Of a stretch of DNA of 64,000 nt, positions 26,296-34,235 are shown piece by piece. The notes beneath the pieces were generated by a model. It had not been told where the DNA came from. It ran no database searches and saw nothing but the letters and a program-made list of their open reading frames with translations. The position numbers were made by a program, and so were the translations under genes. This DNA comes from Tabrizicola sp. TH137 (lineage in GTDB: Bacteria; Pseudomonadota; Alphaproteobacteria; Rhodobacterales; Rhodobacteraceae): positions 1-64,000 of the forward strand of contig NZ_PKRQ01000002.1 of the NCBI RefSeq assembly GCF_002855575.1. Direction: 5' to 3'. Each line of letters begins with the position of its first letter. The stretch's first letter is position 1.

Positions 26296-27057
26296 ATGAA
26301 TACGCCAAATCCGATCCGTGAGAAGGACGCCGAGGTCACGATCCTCGCCCGTCAGACGCAAGGCAGGCGGCAGACCGCTGCGCCCGACCTGCATCTCGAC
26401 GACAGCGACGATCCGATCGAACGGCGGGTCTATGACTCGCTGCGCTATGCGCTGATGTCGGGCAAGATGCTGCCCGGCCAGATGCTGACCTCGCGCTCCC
26501 TGTCAGAACAACTGGGTGTCAGCCAGACGCCGATCATGGTTGCGCTGAAACGGCTTGAGGCGGACCATGCCCTGCAAAGCCGCAACCGCAGCGCCTTTTA
26601 CGTCGCCGAACCCGGCAAGGATGAATTCCGCGAGATACTGGATATCCGCCTCACGCTGGAGGTGATGGCGATCCGCCGGGCCGTGCGGAACCTGGGCGAT
26701 GAAGACATCGCCCGGCTGAAGCAGATCAACCGGGCCTGCGGCGTGGAAGCCGGGCTGCCGCGCGCCGAAATGCTGGAGGCCGTCCGCGCCGCCCTTGCGC
26801 AGAACTTTCGCTTCCACTTCGAGATCTACCGCCACTGCGGGTCCACGACCCTGGTCGAGTTGATCGAGCGGTTCTGGCTGCGCGTCGGCCCGATGCTGCA
26901 CCGCTATTTCGGCGGCAGCGGGGCGGTGGCGATGCCTGATCTGCACGAAGGCATCATCGCGGCCCTTGAACGGCGCGACGAGGAGGGGGCCGAACTTGCC
27001 CTGCGCTATGACCTGAACGCCGCCTTTGGTGCCATCGTGCCGCAGTTGCCGGCCTGA
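26296..27057 (+). CDS. GntR-family (FCD/FadR subgroup) transcriptional regulator
   Basis: 253 residues. A ~40-residue polar extension precedes the winged helix (RYALMSGKMLPGQMLTSRSL, then SEQLGVSQTPIMVALKRLE). The helical FCD effector domain spans about residues 105-245, with FHFEIYRHCGSTTL and DLHEGIIAALERRDEEGAEL; its conserved Asp/His residues bind a metal and small carboxylic acids. It is the last gene of the GMC-LIV-BKACE operon and is likely its regulator. Start ATG 26296 was chosen because the longer frame lacks protein-like sequence. Confidence 0.9.
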   Translation: MNTPNPIREKDAEVTILARQTQGRRQTAAPDLHLDDSDDPIERRVYDSLRYALMSGKMLPGQMLTSRSLSEQLGVSQTPIMVALKRLEADHALQSRNRSAFYVAEPGKDEFREILDIRLTLEVMAIRRAVRNLGDEDIARLKQINRACGVEAGLPRAEMLEAVRAALAQNFRFHFEIYRHCGSTTLVELIERFWLRVGPMLHRYFGGSGAVAMPDLHEGIIAALERRDEEGAELALRYDLNAAFGAIVPQLPA

Positions 27058-27073
27058 CCGACGCCGACCTTTG

Positions 27074-27100
27074 CCTGAAGCGGGCAACAGCCGTTTCAGG
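27074..27100. terminator. Hairpin between convergent GntR and LysR genes
   Basis: CCTGAAGCGG pairs with CCGTTTCAGG (one G-T wobble) across a 7-base loop. It sits between two convergent genes and can form on either strand's transcript. No long T run follows, so termination here is likely but not certain. Confidence 0.5.
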
Positions 27101-27133
27101 GGGGCTACCCCACCCGGCAGCCGTGTCGGGCGT

Positions 27134-28033
27134 TCAGGCCTTGAGGCTTTCGATCATCCGATCAATGAACCTTTTTGCCCGGGTTGCCCGCGGTCCTGTG
27201 GCGTAACGACTGCCAATCCAGTAGCTGCACCCTGTTGCGACCTCGCTTCCGGCGACAACCCTGAGCCGGTTGGCGGCCAGCAGATCCGACGCATTGACCA
27301 CGCTGATCAGCGCGAAGAGATCGGATGTCGGAAGCATTTCGGCCGCAAGATGCTCGGCCGAGACGGATGGCCCCTTCTTCTTGGTCTCAGACCAGTTCAG
27401 GCCGAGTTGCGCGGCCCAGTCGCGCCAACTGTACTCGCCCCAGTCGCGGCCTTGATGATGGGAGATATGCAGCAATCGGCTGTCGAGGACCTTCTGCATG
27501 TCAGTTTCTGCCGAAGTGAAGAACGGGTGCTCCGGCCTGGCGACGGCGGCGCAGCGGTCATTGAACAGCAGCGACCAGCCCGGACCCTCGGGGCGATGGG
27601 CGGCGTGGACGATGGTCACATCGGCCGGCGCGAGGCCAAGCGGGTCATGGGTCGGGTTGATCACCAGGTCGGTTTCGGGAAACACCCTTTCCAGCATGGG
27701 AATCCGCGGCATCAACCACAGGACGGCGAAGGAATATGAGGCCGTGATCCGCAATTCGCCCGAATGCCCATCCTGAAGCAATTCGTCGGCCAGACGGATC
27801 CGCTGGAAGGCATCTCCGAGGGCGGCGCTGATGGCGCGCCCGGTTTCTGTTGCCTCGAAGCGATTGCCGGACCTGTAGACCAGCGGCGCACCGCAGCGGG
27901 CTTCGAGGTCGCGGAGCCGGTGGCTGATGGCCGCCGGTGTGACGCAGAGTTCGCGGGCGGCCGCAGAAAGCGAGCCGGTGCGGAGAACCGCCTCCAGCGC
28001 GCGCAGACCGGTCATTGCTGGTGCGTTGCGCAT
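27134..28033 (-). CDS. LysR-family regulator (GcvA-like)
   Basis: About 299 residues. The winged helix (LRALEAVLRTGSLSAAAREL, then CVTPAAISHRLRDLE) is of the GcvA type, with the characteristic ITASYSFAVLWLMPRIPMLE at the start of the effector domain. The gene is divergent from the binding-protein/enolase-family operon at 28191. A perfect 19-bp palindrome lies 10 bases upstream of its start (28043-28061). ATG 28033 has AAAGGG at a good distance. I infer that it autoregulates and controls the divergent operon. Confidence 0.92.
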   Translation of the reverse strand: MRNAPAMTGLRALEAVLRTGSLSAAARELCVTPAAISHRLRDLEARCGAPLVYRSGNRFEATETGRAISAALGDAFQRIRLADELLQDGHSGELRITASYSFAVLWLMPRIPMLERVFPETDLVINPTHDPLGLAPADVTIVHAAHRPEGPGWSLLFNDRCAAVARPEHPFFTSAETDMQKVLDSRLLHISHHQGRDWGEYSWRDWAAQLGLNWSETKKKGPSVSAEHLAAEMLPTSDLFALISVVNASDLLAANRLRVVAGSEVATGCSYWIGSRYATGPRATRAKRFIDRMIESLKA

Positions 28034-28042
28034 CACCTTGCC

Positions 28043-28061
28043 CTTTTACCTCAGGTAAAAG
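28043..28061. promoter_or_regulatory. Perfect 19-bp palindrome, probable LysR operator
   Basis: CTTTTACCT-C-AGGTAAAAG, with 9-bp arms and a one-base centre, contains a T-N11-A LysR box (TTACCTCAGGTAA). It lies between the divergent LysR gene and the 28191-33620 operon, close to the regulator start, as expected for an autoregulatory recognition site. Confidence 0.75.
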
Positions 28062-28190
28062 TCAGGCGGCGAACTTGTCAATTGGCGCAAGGCTTCTGGC
28101 ATTCCAATCTTGGCGCATCGGGCAAAATCAATGCGCGGCCTCTCCTCCTCTTGCTCCTCCCGAACCAAAGCCAGCCAAGGAAACCCTGCC

Positions 28191-29819
28191 ATGAACCAGA
28201 CCATGACTGAGACCCGGAAAAGGCTTTTCGATAGCCTCACCAGATCCGCCAAGGAAGGCCGGATCGACCGGCGTGAATTTCTTGCCCTTTCAAGCGTCCT
28301 CGGTCTTGGGGCGGCGGTCGGCCTTTCCTCTTTGCCGGGCCCGGCGCTGGCGCAGACCCCCAAGCGGGGCGGTGTCCTGCGGGTGGGTCAGCAGGTGCTG
28401 GCGATCAATGACCCGCGGGTCTATGACTGGCCGCAGAAGGCCAATGTCGCCCGCCAGTTCTGCGAACCGCTCGTGCGGTGGCAGCCGGATGGGAGTTTCA
28501 CCCCGTCGCTTCTGGAAAGCTGGGAAGTCTCCGACGACGCGCGCACCTATACGCTGAAGGTCCGTCAGAACGCGACCTGGACGAATGGCGACGCCTTCAC
28601 CGCCGATGATGTGATCTTCAACATCCGCCGGATGGCCGATGCGACGGTCGAGGGCAATTCGATGGCCGCGCGGCTTGTTGCCTTGCGCAATGGCGAGGAA
28701 TTGACGGCGGCCGAGGATGCGGTGGTCAAGGTCGATGATTTCACGGTTCAGTTGAACTTGCGCAATCCTGACATCACCCTGATCCCCAGCTTTGGCGATT
28801 ACCCGGCGCTTTGCGTGCATCCGTCCTTCCCGGATGGCGGCGATCTGGCGACGGCCCCGATCGGAACGGGGGCGTTCGAGCTGGTTTCCTTCGAGGTCGG
28901 GGTGCGGGCTGTCGTCAAGCGGCGCGAAGCGGGGGCCTGGTGGGGGGGCGAGGCCTATCTGGACGGGATCGAGTTCATCGACATGGGAACCGACGAGTCG
29001 GCCTTCCTTGCCGCCTTCTCGGCGGGTGAGATCGACATGAATGACGAGACAAGCCCGGATTTCGCCGACGCGAATGATGCGGCGGGGCTCGTGCGGGAAT
29101 CTGCGGTCACGGCGACAACGATGGTGGCGCGGATGAACACGCAGGTTGCCCCCTTCACGGACCAGAAGGTGCGTCAGGCGATGCAGCTTGCCGTCGACAA
29201 TGCCGTGGTACTGGAACTGGGGGTGGCGGGCCTTGGCTCGGTGGCCGAGAACCACCATGTCGCGCCCGTTCATCCGGAATATGCCGAAATCCCGAAGATC
29301 GCCCCCGACCCGGCAAAGGCCCTGGCGATGCTGACCGAGGCTGGTCACGCAGAGACGGAGATCGAGTTGATTTCCATCGACGAAGGCTGGTTGGCCACTA
29401 CATCGGATGCCATCGCCGGGCAGTTGCGGGATGCAGGCATCAAGGTGAAGCGCACCGTCCTGCCGGGCGCGACCTTCTGGGATGGCTGGACGAAATATCC
29501 CTTCTCGACCACTTCCTGGGGCGCGCGGCCCTTGGGTGTGCAGATCTACGCGCTGGCCTATCGCAGCGGTGAGGCATGGAACGAAAGCGCCCATTCCAAC
29601 CCGGAATTCGACGCCAAGCTGGAGCAGGCTCTGGGTATCTTCGATCCGGACAAGCGCCGCCCGTTGATGGCCGAGATGCAGAAGATGCTTCAGGACAGCG
29701 GGGTGATCATCCAGCCCTACTGGAATGAGCTTATCATGCACCGGGTTGAGGCGGTGCAGGGATACAAGCGCCATCCCCTGCGCGAAATGCATCTGGAGGC
29801 GGTCTGGCTGGACCGCTGA
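28191..29819 (+). CDS. Peptide/nickel-type ABC substrate-binding protein, Tat-exported
   Basis: 542 residues, SBP family 5. The N-terminus carries a twin-arginine signal (IDRREFLALSSVLGLG, with cleavage after ALA). The body has the family landmarks GGVLRVG, LLESWEVSDDARTYTLKVRQ and TADDVIFNIRRM. ATG 28191 has AAGGAAA upstream. No permease or ATPase genes adjoin it; an Opp-type set lies 7 kb away with its own binding protein. It may use that set or one encoded elsewhere. Downstream is a set of enzymes rather than transport genes. Confidence 0.9.
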   Translation: MNQTMTETRKRLFDSLTRSAKEGRIDRREFLALSSVLGLGAAVGLSSLPGPALAQTPKRGGVLRVGQQVLAINDPRVYDWPQKANVARQFCEPLVRWQPDGSFTPSLLESWEVSDDARTYTLKVRQNATWTNGDAFTADDVIFNIRRMADATVEGNSMAARLVALRNGEELTAAEDAVVKVDDFTVQLNLRNPDITLIPSFGDYPALCVHPSFPDGGDLATAPIGTGAFELVSFEVGVRAVVKRREAGAWWGGEAYLDGIEFIDMGTDESAFLAAFSAGEIDMNDETSPDFADANDAAGLVRESAVTATTMVARMNTQVAPFTDQKVRQAMQLAVDNAVVLELGVAGLGSVAENHHVAPVHPEYAEIPKIAPDPAKALAMLTEAGHAETEIELISIDEGWLATTSDAIAGQLRDAGIKVKRTVLPGATFWDGWTKYPFSTTSWGARPLGVQIYALAYRSGEAWNESAHSNPEFDAKLEQALGIFDPDKRRPLMAEMQKMLQDSGVIIQPYWNELIMHRVEAVQGYKRHPLREMHLEAVWLDR

Positions 29820-29826
29820 ACGGCAT

Positions 29827-29858
29827 CGCCCCCTGCGGCATGGATGCTGCGGGGGGCG
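29827..29858 (+). other. Stable intercistronic hairpin after the binding-protein gene
   Basis: CGCCCCCTGCGGC and GCTGCGGGGGGCG pair over 13 bp with two wobble pairs and a 6-base loop. It starts 8 bases after the stop codon. Without a T run it is more likely an mRNA-stabilising or attenuating element that keeps the binding protein in excess over the downstream enzymes, a known arrangement in transporter operons. Confidence 0.55.
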
Positions 29859-29895
29859 CTTGGCGCCGGGTCTTCCGGCCCACCGGGACAACGAG

Positions 29896-31077
29896 ATGAA
29901 GATAAGAGAAATCCGCGCGACGCCGGTGAACATCCCGCTGCGCGCGCCCTACCGCTTCAGCTATGGCTCGACCGGGTCGCTGACCAAGACTGTGATCGAA
30001 CTGATGACCGAGGACGGCGTCACCGGTCTGGGCGAATGTGCCGACGGGGACCGGGCGGCGGATGTGGGCCGGATGGCGCAACGCCTGATCGGACGCGATC
30101 TGCGCGACATCGGGCCTTTGGCAAGGTCCTGCATGCAGGGCATGGCCTATACGCCCTGGGACAATGTGACGGCGCATCGCCGCGTCTTTGCCGGGATCGA
30201 GATGGCGATGTGGGATGCGCGGGCGCGCAGCGAGGGCGTGCCGCTTTATGCCCTCCTGGGCGGCGCGGTGCGGGATGAAATACCGCTGACGGAGTATTTC
30301 AGCTATCGGTTGCCCGGTCGGGACGAAGCGGGGGAGGACAGCCCCGGCGCGGTAGCGCGCTATTGCGCACGGATGGTTGAAGAGCACGATGCCCTGATCT
30401 TTGAGGGCAAGGTCGGCACGGTGGACCTTGCGGAAGAGGTGAGGATGGTGGCCGAGGTGCGCGCTGCCATCGGCGCGCGGCCCTTGCAACTGGATGCCAA
30501 TGGTATCTGGACCTTGCCCACCGCAAGGCAGGCACTGCGCGCCCTGATGCCGTTTGATATCGCCTGGTTCGAAGAGCCTTGCGAAAGCTATGAAGAGATG
30601 TTCGCCCTGCGGCAGCATTTCGCCTGTTCCTTCTCCACCCATCTCGTCGATCTGCCAAAGGCTGTGCGGCTTGGCTGCCCTGATGCCATCGTGACCAATA
30701 TCAACGAACTGGGCGGCATTCGCGGCACGCTGGACTTCGTGGCGGCCTGTGCAGCGATGGGGGTGGCGTTCCGTTTCCATTCGGGGGAAACCGGCGTGGG
30801 CTCGGCGGCCTATCTGCATCTTTCGGCAGCCCTCGACCATATCCGCGGGGCAAGCCAGACCTTGCTGCGCTGGTATGCGGATGACGTGATCGAGGGCGGC
30901 CCTTTCGTGCCGAAATCAGGTGTGTTGCGCCTGCCCGAGGGCCCCGGCCTGGGTGTGACGCTGGACCGAAAGGCGCTGAAGCGTTGCCACGAAAGGTATC
31001 TGGCGGAAGGCCGGTTTCCGGCCGGGGCCTCAGCCCCGCCCGGTTCGGCCTATGGCAGCACCTTCCGGAAGCGATGA
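29896..31077 (+). CDS. Enolase-superfamily enzyme (mandelate racemase/muconate lactonizing/glucarate dehydratase-like)
   Basis: 393 residues with the N-terminal capping domain (MKIREIRATPVNIPLRAPYR) and a C-terminal barrel. Metal ligands Asp (LQLDANGIW) and Glu (AWFEEPCE) are present, and Lys in FEGKVG can be the first-strand base. The third ligand position appears to be FSTHLVD, where glucarate dehydratases have STN. A late His (FRFHSGETG) may be the second base. The stop overlaps the Ldh-family start (ATGA). Acid sugar dehydration or racemisation is the family range; the substrate is unknown. Confidence 0.85.
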   Translation: MKIREIRATPVNIPLRAPYRFSYGSTGSLTKTVIELMTEDGVTGLGECADGDRAADVGRMAQRLIGRDLRDIGPLARSCMQGMAYTPWDNVTAHRRVFAGIEMAMWDARARSEGVPLYALLGGAVRDEIPLTEYFSYRLPGRDEAGEDSPGAVARYCARMVEEHDALIFEGKVGTVDLAEEVRMVAEVRAAIGARPLQLDANGIWTLPTARQALRALMPFDIAWFEEPCESYEEMFALRQHFACSFSTHLVDLPKAVRLGCPDAIVTNINELGGIRGTLDFVAACAAMGVAFRFHSGETGVGSAAYLHLSAALDHIRGASQTLLRWYADDVIEGGPFVPKSGVLRLPEGPGLGVTLDRKALKRCHERYLAEGRFPAGASAPPGSAYGSTFRKR

Positions 31078-32081
31078 GGCAGGATATGGCGCACAGACTT
31101 TCGCTTGATGAGGTCGAGACCCTTGCCCTTGACTGCCTGACGGCCAGCGGCGGGTCGCCGCTTCAGGCGGGGGCGGTGGCCCGGTCGATCCGCGATGCCG
31201 AGGCGGAGGGAACCCGCGGCATCGGTCTGGGCTATCTGCCCTGGTATTGCGGGCATCTGAAGGTGGGCAAGATCGCAGGGCATGCGCTGCCGACAGTCCG
31301 GCAGACCGCGCCCGGCATGGTGATGGTCGATGCGGGTGACGGTTTTGCCCATCCTGCCTATGAGGCAGGCGAGGCCGCGCTGGTGGCGGCCGCGCGGTCG
31401 CAGGGGATCGCTCTCATCGGCATTTCAAATGCTTATGCCTGCGGGGTGCTGGGCTACTTCACCGCCCGGCTGGCACGCCAGGGCCTTGTGGCGCTGATGT
31501 TCGCGAATGCCTCTTCCACCATGGCGCCCTGGGGCGGATGCAAGCCGTTCTTCGGAACCAATCCCTGGTCGCTTGCGGCCCCAAGGAACGGCGCGCCGCT
31601 GATCCTTGATTCCTCTTCTTCCGCCACGGCCTATGTGAACCTCGCCACGGCCGCTGCACGGGGGGAGCTGATCCCGCCCCATTGGGCATTGGATGCCGAG
31701 GGGCAGCCCACCACGGATGCCGAGGCCGCCTTGCAAGGAAGCATCGCTCCGGCGGGCGGTCACAAGGGCAGCGCGCTTGCCCTGATGGTCGAGGTTCTGG
31801 CGGCGGGTCTGACGGGGGCGCATTTCTCGCATGAGGCTTCGTCACTGGGTGACGATCTCGGCGGGCCGCCCCGTCTTGGCCAGACGCTGATTGCCATTCA
31901 TCCGGGTCAGGCGGGCTTTGCCGCGCGGATCGAAGGGCTGCTTGCCGAGATGGCAAGTCAACCCGGTGTTCGCATCCCCGGAGACCGGCGCCACAGCCAC
32001 AGGCAAAGGGCCGAGGTGGAGGGTGTCGCTGTGGATGATGCGCTGATGGGCCGGTTGAACAGTCTTGCGGGCCGGCGATGA
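31074..32081 (+). CDS. Malate/L-lactate dehydrogenase (Ldh_2) family protein with altered active site
   Basis: About 335 residues. The fold signature APWGGCKPFFGTNPWSLAAP, LILDSSSSATAY and GGHKGSALALMVEVL identifies the Ldh_2 family of NAD(P)-dependent oxidoreductases. However, the conserved SHGxxR motif reads GIGLGY here (in EGTRGIGLGYLPWY), and the second conserved His (usually N.HFG..GYY) reads NAYACGVLGYF. The catalytic His and the substrate-binding Arg are thus missing. The start is ATG 31074 (ATGA overlap) or ATG 31086 with GAGG upstream. It may have a different chemistry or be a binding protein. Confidence 0.82.
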   Translation: MRQDMAHRLSLDEVETLALDCLTASGGSPLQAGAVARSIRDAEAEGTRGIGLGYLPWYCGHLKVGKIAGHALPTVRQTAPGMVMVDAGDGFAHPAYEAGEAALVAAARSQGIALIGISNAYACGVLGYFTARLARQGLVALMFANASSTMAPWGGCKPFFGTNPWSLAAPRNGAPLILDSSSSATAYVNLATAAARGELIPPHWALDAEGQPTTDAEAALQGSIAPAGGHKGSALALMVEVLAAGLTGAHFSHEASSLGDDLGGPPRLGQTLIAIHPGQAGFAARIEGLLAEMASQPGVRIPGDRRHSHRQRAEVEGVAVDDALMGRLNSLAGRR

Positions 32082-32842
32082 CCGGCCGGGTTGCAGCCTT
32101 CCCGATGTATAATCGCCCGGAATTGCGACCGGCCTTCGATGCGCTGTGGGAGGGGACGCGGGACGGTTTGCGCGCGGAGGGCGAGGAGGATGTGCCGGAC
32201 AGGCTGACGGTGGTGGACGAGGGATTGCTTGCGTTCTGGCAGCGCCCCGACCTTCTTCTCAGCCAGACCTGCGGCTTTCCCTACCGGCATTTCCTGAAGG
32301 ATCAGGTGACGCTGGTGGGGACGCCCGACTTCGGGCTGGAGGAATGTCCGCCCGGATACTACCGCAGTGCCCTTGTCGTGCGCCGCGATGATCCAAGACA
32401 GCGGCTGGTCGAGTTTCACGGGGCAACGATAGCCTGCAATGACCGTCATTCCCAATCCGGCTATGCCGCCCCTCTGCTGGCCGCACAGGAGGCGGGCCTA
32501 CGCTTCGGGGCCTTGCAATTAAGCGGGTCGCATCATGCCTCGGCGCGCATGGTAGAGCAGGGGGAGGCGGATATTGCAGGGATTGATGCGGTTTCATGGC
32601 GGCACATGACGCGCCTTGATCCCTGGACGGGCAATCTGCGCGTGCTGGATTGGACATCTCCTACCCCGGGACTTCCGTTCATTACCGCCCATGCCTCACT
32701 TGCGCCGATCCTCGGTGCCTGCCTCGCCAGGGCGTTGAGAGCGCTCCCGAGGGTCATGCGACAGGATCTGACCATGATTGATCTGGTCTCGATTGATCGG
32801 CAGCACTACGTCGCTGTCGTCGATCCGGCGGTTGAGAAGTGA
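32078..32842 (+). CDS. PhnD-like phosphate/phosphonate-binding domain protein without signal peptide
   Basis: 254 residues. The pattern DLLLSQTCGFPYRHFLKDQV, ALVVRRDDP, GATIACNDRHSQSGYAAPLL and LQLSGSHHASARMVEQGEAD is that of the PhnD/type 2 periplasmic-binding fold (PF12974-like). There is no signal peptide, Tat motif or lipobox, so the protein should stay in the cytoplasm. Translationally coupled to the Ldh-family gene (ATGA at 32078-32081). It may be a cytoplasmic sensor or an enzyme that reuses the binding fold; I do not know which. Confidence 0.8.
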   Translation: MTGRVAAFPMYNRPELRPAFDALWEGTRDGLRAEGEEDVPDRLTVVDEGLLAFWQRPDLLLSQTCGFPYRHFLKDQVTLVGTPDFGLEECPPGYYRSALVVRRDDPRQRLVEFHGATIACNDRHSQSGYAAPLLAAQEAGLRFGALQLSGSHHASARMVEQGEADIAGIDAVSWRHMTRLDPWTGNLRVLDWTSPTPGLPFITAHASLAPILGACLARALRALPRVMRQDLTMIDLVSIDRQHYVAVVDPAVEK

Positions 32843-33029
32843 GAGATGCTCCCTTGGTCCAGCTGGCGGCTGAGGATCGCAGTCGCAAGCAACGGGGCGA
32901 ACCAGGCTCCGGTCCCTTTCCAACCGCCAGGTCCGTCCGGAATGCTTTTGCGTGGCACAGCACCGGGCGAGCGGCAGGCAAGGCGAGGGGGGGTGCGACC
33001 GGGGTGTCCTACAGAAGCGGAGATGTTCC

Positions 33030-33620
33030 TTGAGACAGTTTGACCTTTCATCCTTGCCCGTCGTGGGGGCTGACCACGGGCGGATCGTGCATGACGGTGC
33101 GGTGACCCTCATCTCGGCATCGGCGTCGACGGATGCCTTTGTGCCGCCGGATGGTGCCGCCGTGATTGACCGTCTGCCGGGTCTGCGATTTGCCTGTCCG
33201 TCCGGTCCCTGGGCCCTTGCCATGCGCGTCACGCCCGATTTCGCCGCCGCCTTCGATGCGGGTGCCCTGATGGTTCGGAGCAGGACTGGCGCCTGGGCCA
33301 AGCTGGCTTTCGAGCAGGCGCCGGATGGACGGAAAATGGCCGTGAGCATCGTCACGAAAGACACGTCGGATGATGCCAATGGCCCGACTTTCGCGTCTCC
33401 GTTCATTTTTCTGAGAGCATGCTTCACGGGAAAGGCATGTGCATTCCATCATTCACTTGACGGAGCACGATGGGACCTGTTGCGCTTCTTTGCCTTGCCG
33501 GGACAGGTATCCTGCGTGGACATCGTCGCGCAGTCGCCCACGGGCGCAGGTTGCAGGGTGCGGTTCGATCATGCGGCCGTGGCGGAAAGCGCCCCGGACA
33601 ATCTGCGGGATGGGAGTTGA
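33030..33620 (+). CDS. DUF1349-like (concanavalin-fold) protein
   Basis: About 196 residues. The pattern ALAMRVTPDFAAAFDAGALM, WAKLAFEQAPDGRKMAVSIV and CAFHHSLDGARWDLLRFFAL is the beta-jelly-roll of the DUF1349/regulation-of-enolase family found with sugar-catabolic genes. The best start is TTG 33030, with GGAG 7 bases upstream; no ATG precedes the conserved part. A 187-bp gap without a visible gene separates it from the PhnD-like gene, so it may be the end of the operon or its own unit. Confidence 0.72.
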   Translation: MRQFDLSSLPVVGADHGRIVHDGAVTLISASASTDAFVPPDGAAVIDRLPGLRFACPSGPWALAMRVTPDFAAAFDAGALMVRSRTGAWAKLAFEQAPDGRKMAVSIVTKDTSDDANGPTFASPFIFLRACFTGKACAFHHSLDGARWDLLRFFALPGQVSCVDIVAQSPTGAGCRVRFDHAAVAESAPDNLRDGS

Positions 33621-34235
33621 GGCGCGCGTGACGCCGCTTTTCCAGGCTACGAACCCATGTCTGCGCCCGGCACAGAGCGGACGGTCGGTTGCGGATCATG
33701 CTGCCTCGGTGGGTTCGGGATCGAACGCGTCTTTCCAAAGAAAGCGCTGAGAAGAATGGAAGGTGGTCCGAGGCCTTCGGAATGAAGACCCTGGACCACG
33801 ACGCTTCGCAAGGGGCGGGCTTGCGCTGTCGATCTCGGATGAAAGTTGCCGCGGATCGCCACCAAGACATGACTATGGCCAAGTGTCATCGAGCCGCATT
33901 TCGTGACGACGGAGCGGGCGATCATGCTTGACCCATTTGCCGAGAAGCATTGTTTGAAGACCCATGCCGGTGGGCCATGCCATGAACAGCAGACCCTGAG
34001 AAGAAGATGCGCACCGATCTGGTGGCAGTCGGGCTCTTCGGCGGCGTTCATGAATGCGGGGTCTGCGCATGGTGGCGGATCGCGTGGGCCGTGGACAGGA
34101 CCGTGGGATCAACAGCCATGTCCTGGCGATGCCGAATGTCAGGGTGGCCGCCCGCGTGCCCGGATGCACCCCAAACCCCGAACGGACTGCCCTCGGACGA
34201 TCGCACGGCTTGTGGATCGACGCCAAACGGACGCC
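33621..34235. other. 615-bp stretch without a recognisable gene
   Basis: Overlapping frames on both strands (up to about 134 codons) have no family match that I can recognise, no ribosome-binding site and shadow-like composition. The base composition here is less GC-rich than in neighbouring genes. It may be the scar of a deleted or decayed gene between two operons that end toward each other. Confidence 0.4.

Noticed and set aside
28191-29819. Assignment of the Tat-exported binding protein to the Opp permeases at 36.9-40.8 kb as one transporter
   Set aside because: The Opp set has its own binding protein next to oppF, on the opposite strand and under different motifs; joint use is possible but not supported by the sequence.
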